From assembly GCF_900103445.1 (NCBI RefSeq), contig NZ_FNHS01000014.1:1-64000 (forward strand): a DNA stretch of 64,000 nt, in the 5' to 3' direction. Numbering within the stretch: position 1 is the stretch's first letter; each line of letters opens with the position of its first letter. Both the position numbers and the translations under genes were made by a program. The notes beneath the pieces are model-generated. The model saw nothing but the letters and a program-made list of their open reading frames with translations, was not told the origin of the DNA and ran no database searches. This DNA is from Methylobacterium phyllostachyos. Lineage in GTDB: Bacteria; Pseudomonadota; Alphaproteobacteria; Rhizobiales; Beijerinckiaceae. Below are positions 1 to 7,850 of this stretch, in pieces.

Positions 1-138
1 ATGGTGATGCCGGGCGACAGCGTGACGATGGACGTGGCGCTGATCGTGCCGGTGGCGATGGAGGAGAAGCTGCGCTTCGCCATCCGCGAGGGCGGTCGCA
101 CGGTGGGTGCCGGCGTCGTCGCCGCCATCAACGACTGA
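1..138 (+). CDS. tuf: Elongation factor Tu, C-terminal end only
   Basis: The first 45 codons, open at the left edge and closed by TGA, encode the last strands of domain 3 of EF-Tu; RFAIREGGRTVGAGVV is the typical closing motif of the family. EF-Tu carries aminoacyl-tRNA to the ribosomal A site as a GTP complex in the cytoplasm. It sits 81 bases before rpsJ, the usual tuf-S10 arrangement, so it is probably read with the ribosomal operon. The true start lies outside the window, so completeness cannot be judged. Confidence 0.93.
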   Translation: MVMPGDSVTMDVALIVPVAMEEKLRFAIREGGRTVGAGVVAAIND

Positions 139-219
139 AGCTCGGGCAAGCATCCTTAGCAGGGCGCGGCGGGGTGAAAGCCTCGCGTACCCCGCCGTCC
201 CTCTCAAGGTCCTAGGAAC

Positions 220-528
<309 letters not shown>

Positions 529-579
529 GTCCGTTGAGGACTTAGAGCTTACCGTTTCATCGCGCGAGGGAGAGAACCT

Positions 580-1305
580 ATGCGCTCAGGCGTCATCGCA
601 CAGAAGGTCGGCATGACCCGCGTCTTTACGGACGCGGGGGAGCATGTCCCCGTCACCGTGCTCAAGATCGATCAGTGCCAGGTGGTGGCCCACCGCACCG
701 TCGAGAAGAACGGCTACGTCGCGCTGCAGGTCGGCGTCGGTAAGGCCAAGGTCAAGAACGTGTCTCGCGCCGAGCGCGGCCGCTTCGCGGTCGCCAAGGT
801 CGAGCCGAAGAAGAAGCTCGCCGAGTTCCGCGTGTCCGAGGACGCGCTGATCCCGGTCGGCGCCGAGATCACCGCGGACCACTTCATCCCCGGCCAGTTC
901 GTGGATGTCACCGGCACCACGACCGGTAAGGGCTTCGCCGGCGGTATCAAGCGCTGGAACTTCGGCGGCCTTCGCGCCACCCACGGTGTGTCGATCTCGC
1001 ACCGCTCGATCGGTTCGACCGGTGGCCGTCAGGACCCGGGCAAGACCTTCAAGAACAAGAAGATGCCGGGTCACCTCGGCGTCGAGCGGGTCACGACCCA
1101 GAACCTGCGCGTCGTGCGCACCGATCCCGAGCGCGGCCTGATCCTGGTCGAGGGCGCGGTGCCGGGCGTCGCCGGCGGCTGGATCCAGATCCGCGACGCG
1201 GTGAAGCGTAAGCTCCCCGCCGATGTTCCGCTGCCGGGCAAGTTCCGTGAGAACGGCGCGTCCATCCCGGCTCCCGAGGCCGCTGCGGCTGAGGAGACCG
1301 CGTGA
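580..1305 (+). CDS. rplC: 50S ribosomal protein L3
   Basis: This 241-residue protein is L3, a primary 23S rRNA binder near the peptidyl transferase centre. The family signature GGRQDPGKTFKNKKMPGHLG around residues 148-167 includes the glutamine that is methylated in many bacteria. It is about 30 residues longer than the enterobacterial protein; the extra residues form an Ala/Glu-rich tail, as is common in alphaproteobacteria. Its stop TGA overlaps the rplD ATG (TGATG), implying coupled translation. Confidence 0.98.
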   Translation: MRSGVIAQKVGMTRVFTDAGEHVPVTVLKIDQCQVVAHRTVEKNGYVALQVGVGKAKVKNVSRAERGRFAVAKVEPKKKLAEFRVSEDALIPVGAEITADHFIPGQFVDVTGTTTGKGFAGGIKRWNFGGLRATHGVSISHRSIGSTGGRQDPGKTFKNKKMPGHLGVERVTTQNLRVVRTDPERGLILVEGAVPGVAGGWIQIRDAVKRKLPADVPLPGKFRENGASIPAPEAAAAEETA

Positions 1306-1925
1306 TGAAGCTCGATATCAAAACCCTCGATGGGGCCGGTGCCGGTTCGGTCGAGCTGAACGAAGAGATCTTCGGCCTGGAGCCGCGCGCCGACCTGCTG
1401 CAGCGCATGGTTCGCTGGCAGCTCGCCAAGCGGCGCGCCGGGACCCATGCCGTGCAGAACCGCTCGGACGTGAACCGGACCCGCAAGAAGCTCTACAAGC
1501 AGAAGGGCACCGGTAACGCCCGCCACGGTGCGGCTTCGGCGCCGCAGTTCCGTGGCGGCGGCCGGGCCTTCGGTCCGGTGGTGCGCGATCACAGCCACGA
1601 CCTGCCCAAGAAGGTCCGTGCGCTGGCGCTGCGCCACGCCCTGTCGGCCAAGGCCAAGGCCTCGACCCTGATCGTCGTCGACGACATCAAGATCGAGGAT
1701 CACAAGACCAAGGGTCTCGTCGAGCGCTTCGGCAAGATGGGCCTCTCGAACGCGCTGATCATCGGCGGTGCCGAGGTCGACGTGAATTTCGGCCGGGCCG
1801 CCCGCGCCATCCCGCAGATCGACGTGCTGCCCGTGCAGGGCATCAACGTCTACGACATCCTGCGCCGCGACACGCTCGTCCTGACGAAGGCTGCCGTCGA
1901 CGCGCTGGAGGAGCGTTTCAAATGA
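1305..1925 (+). CDS. rplD: 50S ribosomal protein L4
   Basis: L4 (206 residues from the ATG at 1305) binds 23S rRNA domain I and lines the exit tunnel through its extended loop; in enterobacteria it also autoregulates the S10 operon. The loop motif KQKGTGNARHGAASAPQFRG is clear. A GTG at 1302 would add one residue, but the ATG that overlaps the rplC stop is the more natural start. The last bases overlap the start of rplW (ATGA). Confidence 0.97.
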   Translation: MKLDIKTLDGAGAGSVELNEEIFGLEPRADLLQRMVRWQLAKRRAGTHAVQNRSDVNRTRKKLYKQKGTGNARHGAASAPQFRGGGRAFGPVVRDHSHDLPKKVRALALRHALSAKAKASTLIVVDDIKIEDHKTKGLVERFGKMGLSNALIIGGAEVDVNFGRAARAIPQIDVLPVQGINVYDILRRDTLVLTKAAVDALEERFK

Positions 1926-2218
1926 GTGCCGATCCGCGCCACTACGACATCGTCGTCTCCCCGGTCATCACCGAGAAGGCGACGAACCTGACCGAGCAGA
2001 ACAAGGTCGTCTTCCGCGTCGCCCCCAAGGCGACCAAGCCTCAGATCAAGGAGGCCGTCGAGAAGCTGTTCGACGTGAAGGTCACGGCCGTGAACACCCT
2101 TGTCACCAAGGGTAAGAAGAAGATTTTCCGCGGCCTCCGCGGACAGCGCTCCGACGTGAAGAAGGCGATCGTGACCCTGGCCGAGGGCCACTCGATCGAC
2201 GTCACGACCGGGCTCTGA
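1922..2218 (+). CDS. rplW: 50S ribosomal protein L23
   Basis: The 98-residue product matches L23 in length and motif order (VVSPVITEKATNL at the N-terminus, then the basic loop TKGKKKIFRGLRG). L23 sits at the polypeptide exit and docks trigger factor and the signal recognition particle. It starts inside the rplD stop (ATGA), so the two are translationally coupled, and it precedes rplB by 25 bases. Confidence 0.98.
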   Translation: MSADPRHYDIVVSPVITEKATNLTEQNKVVFRVAPKATKPQIKEAVEKLFDVKVTAVNTLVTKGKKKIFRGLRGQRSDVKKAIVTLAEGHSIDVTTGL

Positions 2219-2243
2219 GGACGGGATTTAGGGATCCAAGCCG

Positions 2244-3080
2244 ATGGCCTTGAAGACATTCAAACCGGTCACGCCGAGCCTGCGCCAGCTCGTGCTCGTC
2301 GACCGCCGTGAGCTCTACAAGGGCAAGCCGGTGAAGGCGCTGACGGAGGGCAAGTCGTCCTCCGGCGGCCGGAACAACCTGGGCCGCATCACCGTCCGCT
2401 TCCGCGGCGGCGGCCACAAGCGCGTGCTGCGCAACGTCGATTTCAAGCGTCGCGAGCAGCTCGGCGTCGCCGCCACAGTGGAGCGGATCGAGTACGATCC
2501 GAACCGCACGGCGTTCATCGCGCTGATCAACTTCCCCGACGGGAAGCAGAGCTACATCCTGGCTCCCCAGCGCCTGCAGCCGGGCGACAAGGTGGTGGCC
2601 GGCGAGAGCGTCGACATCAAGCCGGGCAATGCCGCTCCCGTTGGCTCGATGCCGGTGGGCACGATCGTCCACAACGTCGAGCTGAAGATCGGCAAGGGCG
2701 GCGCAATCGCCCGTTCGGCCGGCAACTACGCGCAGATCGTGGGCCGCGACCAGGGTTACGTGACGCTCCGCCTGAACTCGGGTGAGCAGCGCCTGGTCCA
2801 CGGTCAGTGCTTCGCCAGCGTCGGCGCGGTCTCGAACCCGGACCACATGAATATCTCGCTCGGCAAGGCCGGGCGCAACCGTTGGCTCGGCAAGCGCCCG
2901 CACAACCGCGGCGTGGCGATGAACCCGGTCGACCATCCGCACGGCGGCGGCGAGGGTCGCACCTCGGGCGGCCGCAACCCGGTCACGCCCTGGGGCGTGC
3001 CCACCAAGGGGAAGAAGACCCGGTCCAACAAGCGGACCGACGTGTTCATCCTGTCCAGCCGCCACAACCGCAAGAAGTAA
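2244..3080 (+). CDS. rplB: 50S ribosomal protein L2
   Basis: The 278-residue product is L2, needed for subunit joining and close to the peptidyl transferase centre. The C-terminal signature MNPVDHPHGGGEGRTSGG, with the conserved functional histidine, is present, as is the N-terminal MALKTFKPVTPSLRQLV. The length is normal for the family. It lies between rplW and rpsS with very short spacers, within one transcription unit. Confidence 0.98.
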   Translation: MALKTFKPVTPSLRQLVLVDRRELYKGKPVKALTEGKSSSGGRNNLGRITVRFRGGGHKRVLRNVDFKRREQLGVAATVERIEYDPNRTAFIALINFPDGKQSYILAPQRLQPGDKVVAGESVDIKPGNAAPVGSMPVGTIVHNVELKIGKGGAIARSAGNYAQIVGRDQGYVTLRLNSGEQRLVHGQCFASVGAVSNPDHMNISLGKAGRNRWLGKRPHNRGVAMNPVDHPHGGGEGRTSGGRNPVTPWGVPTKGKKTRSNKRTDVFILSSRHNRKK

Positions 3081-3085
3081 TCGCT

Positions 3086-3364
3086 ATGGCACGCTCTCTC
3101 TGGAAGGGGCCGTTCGTCGACGGCTACCTCTTCAAGAAGGCCGAGGCGGCGCGGGGCTCCTCGCGCTCCGAGGTCATCAAGATCTGGAGCCGCCGCTCCA
3201 CGATCCTTCCGCAGTTCGTCGGGCTCACCTTCGGTGTGCACAACGGGCAGAAGCACATTCCGGTCTACGTCACCGAGGAAATGGTCGGGCACAAGTTCGG
3301 TGAGTTCTCGCCGACCCGCACCTTCCCGGGCCACGCGGCCGACAAGAAGGCGAAGAGGCGCTGA
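3086..3364 (+). CDS. rpsS: 30S ribosomal protein S19
   Basis: From the ATG at 3086 the frame encodes 92 residues beginning MARSLWKGPFVDGYL and containing GHKFGEFSPTRTFPGH, both diagnostic of S19. The protein binds the 30S head with S13 and contacts A-site tRNA. The same frame is open upstream inside rplB, but the conserved N-terminus fixes the start. Only 5 bases separate it from rplB, and 1 base separates it from rplV. Confidence 0.97.
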   Translation: MARSLWKGPFVDGYLFKKAEAARGSSRSEVIKIWSRRSTILPQFVGLTFGVHNGQKHIPVYVTEEMVGHKFGEFSPTRTFPGHAADKKAKRR

Positions 3365-3365
3365 G

Positions 3366-3752
3366 ATGGGCAAGCAAGCCACCCCCCGCGCGCTCCCCGA
3401 GAACGAGGCGAAGGCCGTCGCGCGCATGCTGCGCGTCAGCCCGCAGAAGCTCAACCTCGTGGCGCAGATGATCCGCGGCAAGAAGGTCGACACGGCCCTC
3501 GCCGAGCTCCAGTTCTCCCGCAAGCGCATCTCGACCGAGGTCAAGAAGTGCCTCGAGAGCGCTATTGCCAACGCCGAGAACAACCACGATCTGGATGTCG
3601 ACGATCTTGTCGTGTCCCAGGCCTTCGTGGGCAAGGCGCTGGTTCTCAAGCGCTTCCACGCCCGCGCCCGCGGCCGCGGCGCGCGTATCCTGAAGCCCTT
3701 TTCGAACCTCACCATCGTGGTTCGCGAAGTCCGCCAGGCCGAAGCGGCTTGA
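3366..3752 (+). CDS. rplV: 50S ribosomal protein L22
   Basis: The 128-residue protein begins MGKQATPRALPENEAKAVAR and carries the L22 core RVSPQKLNLVAQMIRGKK. L22 spans the exit tunnel through a long beta-hairpin and contacts all domains of 23S rRNA. The chosen ATG at 3366 directly follows the rpsS stop; longer in-frame extension would run into rpsS. Length and C-terminus (HARARGRGARILKPFSN) are typical. Confidence 0.97.
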   Translation: MGKQATPRALPENEAKAVARMLRVSPQKLNLVAQMIRGKKVDTALAELQFSRKRISTEVKKCLESAIANAENNHDLDVDDLVVSQAFVGKALVLKRFHARARGRGARILKPFSNLTIVVREVRQAEAA

Positions 3753-3762
3753 GGAGGATCTG

Positions 3763-4509
3763 ATGGGCCAGAAAGTCAACCCGATCGGTCTCCGGCTCGG
3801 CATCAACCGGACCTGGGACTCCCGCTGGTTCGCCAACAAGGGCGACTACGCGAAGCTCATGCACGAGGACGTCGCGATCCGCGCCGCCCTCATGAAGCAG
3901 CTCAAGCAGGCGGCGGTCTCGAAGATCGTCATCGAGCGTCCGCACCGGAAGTGCCGCGTCACCATCCACTCGGGTCGTCCGGGCGTGGTGATCGGCAAGA
4001 AGGGCGCGGATATCGAGAAGCTGCGCAAGCTCGTCGGCACCATGACCAAGGCCGACGTGACCATCAACATCGTCGAGGTGCGCAAGCCCGAGATCGACGC
4101 CACCCTGGTGGCCGACTCGATCGCCCAGCAGCTCGAGCGCCGCGTCGCCTTCCGGCGCGCCATGAAGCGGGCCGTTCAGTCGGCCATGCGTCTGGGCGCC
4201 GAGGGTATCCGGATCAACTGCTCGGGCCGCCTCGGCGGCGCCGAGATCGCCCGCCAGGAATGGTACCGTGAAGGCCGCGTCCCGCTGCACACGCTGCGCG
4301 CCGACGTCGACTACGGCACCGCCACGGCGTTCACGACCTACGGCACCTGCGGCATCAAGGTGTGGGTGTTCAAGGGCGAGATCCTTGAGCACGACCCGAT
4401 GGCCCAGGACAAGAAGGCCCAGGAAGAGGGCGGCCGCTCCGGCGGACGCCGTGAGCGCGATGGCGAGGGCGGCCGCGAGCGCGGACGCCGCGAGCGCGAG
4501 CACGCGTAA
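3763..4509 (+). CDS. rpsC: 30S ribosomal protein S3
   Basis: This 248-residue S3 has the N-terminal MGQKVNPIGLRLGINR, a KH RNA-binding domain with the GKKGADIEKLR loop, and the C-terminal domain with GRLGGAEIAR. S3 forms part of the mRNA entry channel. The last 26 or so residues form a Gly/Arg/Glu-rich tail of charged repeats (GRRERDGEGGRERGRRERE), longer than in E. coli but common in Rhizobiales. It precedes rplP by 11 bases. Confidence 0.98.
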   Translation: MGQKVNPIGLRLGINRTWDSRWFANKGDYAKLMHEDVAIRAALMKQLKQAAVSKIVIERPHRKCRVTIHSGRPGVVIGKKGADIEKLRKLVGTMTKADVTINIVEVRKPEIDATLVADSIAQQLERRVAFRRAMKRAVQSAMRLGAEGIRINCSGRLGGAEIARQEWYREGRVPLHTLRADVDYGTATAFTTYGTCGIKVWVFKGEILEHDPMAQDKKAQEEGGRSGGRRERDGEGGRERGRREREHA

Positions 4510-4520
4510 GGTAGGAAGCC

Positions 4521-4934
4521 ATGCTGCAACCGAAAAAGACCCGCTTCCGTAAGCAGTTCAAGGGCCGCATCCACGGTGCGGCCAAGGGCGGCTTCGAGCT
4601 GAACTTCGGCCAGTTCGGCCTGAAGGCGGTGGAGCCCGAGCGCGTCACCGCCCGCCAGATCGAGGCGGCCCGCCGCGCGATCACCCGCGAGATGAAGCGC
4701 CAGGGCCGCGTTTGGATCCGGGTGTTCCCGGATGTCCCGGTCTCGTCGAAGCCGACCGAAGTCCGCATGGGCTCCGGCAAGGGCGCCCCGGACTATTGGG
4801 CGGCCCGGGTTCATCCCGGCCGGATCATGTTCGAGGTCGACGGCGTTGCCGAGGCCATCGCCAAGGAGGCGCTCCGCCTCGGCGCCGCGAAGCTCCCGAT
4901 CCGTACGCGGGTCGTCCAGCGCATCGCCGACTGA
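4521..4934 (+). CDS. rplP: 50S ribosomal protein L16
   Basis: The 137-residue product is L16: it opens MLQPKKTRFRKQFKGRIHG and carries MGSGKGAPDYWAARVHPGR. L16 binds near the A site and organises tRNA accommodation on the 50S subunit. Length and order in the operon, between rpsC and rpmC, are standard. A GGAGG-like ribosome binding site for the next gene sits right after its stop. Confidence 0.98.
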   Translation: MLQPKKTRFRKQFKGRIHGAAKGGFELNFGQFGLKAVEPERVTARQIEAARRAITREMKRQGRVWIRVFPDVPVSSKPTEVRMGSGKGAPDYWAARVHPGRIMFEVDGVAEAIAKEALRLGAAKLPIRTRVVQRIAD

Positions 4935-4946
4935 ACGGAGGATATC

Positions 4947-5162
4947 GTGAAGTCGACCCAACGAGTGTCTGATCTCAAGGCTCTGTCGCCGGATCAGCTG
5001 AATGACGAGCTGATCAACCTCAAGAAGGAGCAGTTCAACCTGCGCTTCCAGGGGGCCACCGGCCAGCTCGAGAACGTCGCCCGCGTCCGCGAGGTTCGCC
5101 GCGACATCGCCCGTGTCCGGACTCTGCAGCGTTCCAAGACGCTGCAGCAGGCCAAGGGCTGA
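4947..5162 (+). CDS. rpmC: 50S ribosomal protein L29
   Basis: The 71-residue, mostly helical product fits L29, which sits beside L23 at the tunnel exit. Recognisable parts are DQLNDELINLKKEQFNLRFQ and the VREVRRDIARVRT helix. The start is a GTG at 4947 preceded by GGAGG about 7 bases upstream, which decides the start. It lies 12 bases after rplP and 21 before rpsQ. Confidence 0.96.
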   Translation: MKSTQRVSDLKALSPDQLNDELINLKKEQFNLRFQGATGQLENVARVREVRRDIARVRTLQRSKTLQQAKG

Positions 5163-5183
5163 GGCGGGTTTTAGGAGATAACC

Positions 5184-5450
5184 ATGCCGAAGCGCATCCT
5201 GCAGGGCACCGTCGTCAGCGACAAGGGTGAGAAGACCATCGTGGTGAAGGTGGAGCGCCGCTTCACGCACCCGGTGATGAAGAAGACCGTCCGCCGGTCG
5301 AAGAACTACCACGCGCACGACGAGGGCAACGTCGCCAAGGTCGGGCAGACGGTGTTCATCGAGGAGTGCCGCCCGTTCTCGAAGACCAAGACCTGGAAGC
5401 TGGTCGAGGGCGACGTGGCGGTGCAGGCCGAGGCCGGCGAGGCAGCCTGA
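5184..5450 (+). CDS. rpsQ: 30S ribosomal protein S17, last gene of the operon here
   Basis: The 88-residue protein begins MPKRILQGTVVSDKGEKTIV and has the S17 OB-fold motif HPVMKKTVRRSKNYHAHDE. S17 is a primary 16S rRNA binder. In most bacteria rplN would follow within tens of bases; here a non-coding zone with stem-loops and then minus-strand genes follow, so this is the end of the ribosomal block. The acidic, Ala-rich tail (VQAEAGEAA) is a small extension over E. coli S17. Confidence 0.98.
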   Translation: MPKRILQGTVVSDKGEKTIVVKVERRFTHPVMKKTVRRSKNYHAHDEGNVAKVGQTVFIEECRPFSKTKTWKLVEGDVAVQAEAGEAA

Positions 5451-5560
5451 TCCCGGGATCCCGGCGGTTGCGGGTAACCGCATCCGCCTGATCGTCGGTC
5501 GGGTGCGCGTATCGAAACTATGCGCTGTCAGCATTTGGCCGAGACGATTTGGGACCCACG

Positions 5561-5620
5561 AAAACCCGGACGTGTTTCGATCTCTCGGGGTCGGAAGCGT
5601 GCCGGGTTTTGTCGTTTTCG
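5561..5620 (+). terminator. Probable terminator of the S10 operon
   Basis: A perfect 9-base inverted pair, AAAACCCGG at 5561-5569 and CCGGGTTTT at 5602-5610, is followed by a T-rich stretch (gtcgttttcg). The loop is long, about 32 bases, which is atypical for an intrinsic terminator, but the position about 110 bases after rpsQ fits the end of the operon. Confidence 0.5.
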
Positions 5621-5664
5621 GAGCCTGATCCCGAATGCGGTTGACTCGATTCGGGGTCAGGCTC
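5621..5664. repeat. Inverted repeat, 16-base arms
   Basis: GAGCCTGATCCCGAAT at 5621-5636 pairs with ATTCGGGGTCAGGCTC at 5649-5664 with one mismatch across a 12-base loop. It directly follows the terminator-like stem and may be a second transcription stop or a dispersed palindromic element. The rest of the gene-free stretch from 5451 to 5883 shows nothing else I can name. Confidence 0.6.
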
Positions 5665-5883
5665 GGATCACTCGAACCGGCAGCCCGATCCGGAGGTGAC
5701 GAAGCGCAGCCGAGGTGTCGCGGACGGGCTTCTGGATCCCGGTGACGTTCGGAGCCCTCGTTCGATGCCCGCTGGCGTGGACATCTTGGATGAGGGACGG
5801 TCGGGATCAGCAGCGATTCCTCTGGCGTGATGACCTGACCTTCCGGTGGGTCTGGCGCCACTTCCTGCGGCGCCGGCTGGGGA

Positions 5884-6261
5884 TCAGGAAGCCGGCTGCC
5901 GGCGGTACTCGATCCCGCAGTTCCTCTGGATCGAGGCCTGCTCCAGGGCCTCCATCTCGCCCTTCAGGCGTGCCAGCTCTGCCGTCTTCTGATTGTCGCC
6001 CTGAAGGAAGAACAGCGACGGCCAGAATACCACGGCCCCGACGACCGTCACGACTTGGTCGGTCTTGCGCTGGTCATCCTGGACACCGGACGCGATCGAC
6101 GCTCGATTGGCGACGCGGGCCGATTCCTCGCGGATCTGCGGGCAGGTGAGGCTGCTGTACTGGATAGGCGAGATGTAGGTCGCCGCGACCTTGTCGGACG
6201 ATGACGCGCATGCGCCGAGAAGGCCGCCGGCTGCCGCCGTGACCAAGACAATCCGTTTCAT
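5884..6261 (-). CDS. Small conserved lipoprotein of unknown function
   Basis: The 125-residue product has a lipoprotein signal, MKRIVLVTAAAGGLLGAC, with the lipobox LGAC and an acceptor Cys near residue 18, so it is expected to be lipid-anchored in the envelope. The mature part has YISPIQYSSLTCPQIREE, a hydrophobic VVGAVVFWPSLFFL segment and the ending LKGEMEALEQASIQRNC, a pattern I recognise from small alphaproteobacterial lipoproteins without known role. It stands alone between the S10 end and recA and has its own gap on both sides. Confidence 0.75.
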   Translation of the reverse strand: MKRIVLVTAAAGGLLGACASSSDKVAATYISPIQYSSLTCPQIREESARVANRASIASGVQDDQRKTDQVVTVVGAVVFWPSLFFLQGDNQKTAELARLKGEMEALEQASIQRNCGIEYRRQPAS

Positions 6262-6364
6262 GTGATTCCCCCTCGGATGGAAGGATCCATCCTGGGGTTC
6301 CCTTAACGGCGTGGTCTCGCGGTCACTATGGCTTTGCCGACACAGTGTCGTACGGCGTTTTGTT

Positions 6365-6400
6365 GCAAAAAGCTCTTCCGCGACCTTATAGTCGCGGAAG
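6365..6400 (-). terminator. Intrinsic terminator of recA
   Basis: CTTCCGCGAC at 6375-6384 and GTCGCGGAAG at 6391-6400 form a perfect 10-base stem with a 6-base loop. Read on the minus strand it is followed by AGCTTTTTG, a T-run, about 60 bases past the recA stop. Confidence 0.88.
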
Positions 6401-6462
6401 GGTTGATGTCATCTACTTATCAGGGTCGGCTGAACACGATCGACGGCCCCGATGCGTCGAGA

Positions 6463-7560
<1,098 letters not shown>

Positions 7561-7622
7561 CTGGCGGGCTCCTTATGAAGGGGTTGAGCGCCGTTCACAA
7601 CGCGCGTCAACGTCCGTCTGGT

Positions 7623-7637
7623 GTACCCGTTTTGTTC
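7623..7637 (-). promoter_or_regulatory. LexA-type SOS box before recA
   Basis: GTAC-CCGTTTT-GTTC matches the alphaproteobacterial LexA consensus GTTC-N7-GTTC with one base different in the first half. It lies 63 bases upstream of the recA start codon, a usual operator position. On the recA strand it reads GAAC-N7-GTAC. Confidence 0.7.
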
Positions 7638-7802
7638 TCATTCGGCAAGGGCGTTCAGGCCTAACGACGGCACGTTGTACCGGTAAAGCCGTAGCGCACG
7701 CGCTGCGCGGTAGCTGTGCCGATCTGGCGCGCGTTTCGGAAGTCCACGAGGGCGCGATGCGACGGTCTGCCGGGCGAAGCACGAGGAAGGCCGCCTCCCG
7801 GG

Positions 7803-7827
7803 GCCGTCGGTGCGAATCCCCGACGGC
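7803..7827. repeat. Perfect 8-bp hairpin after cckA
   Basis: GCCGTCGG at 7803-7810 pairs with CCGACGGC at 7820-7827 over a 9-base loop TGCGAATCC. It lies 24 bases past the cckA stop and may be its transcript end, although no T-run follows on the minus strand. The loop resembles a tRNA T-loop but no cloverleaf can be drawn around it. Confidence 0.5.
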
Positions 7828-7850
7828 ATAAGGAATGGGACCCCTGTTCC

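Noticed and set aside
7755..7830. tRNA or tmRNA gene
   Set aside because: Only a T-arm-like hairpin is present. No acceptor, D or anticodon arms pair, and no CCA follows.
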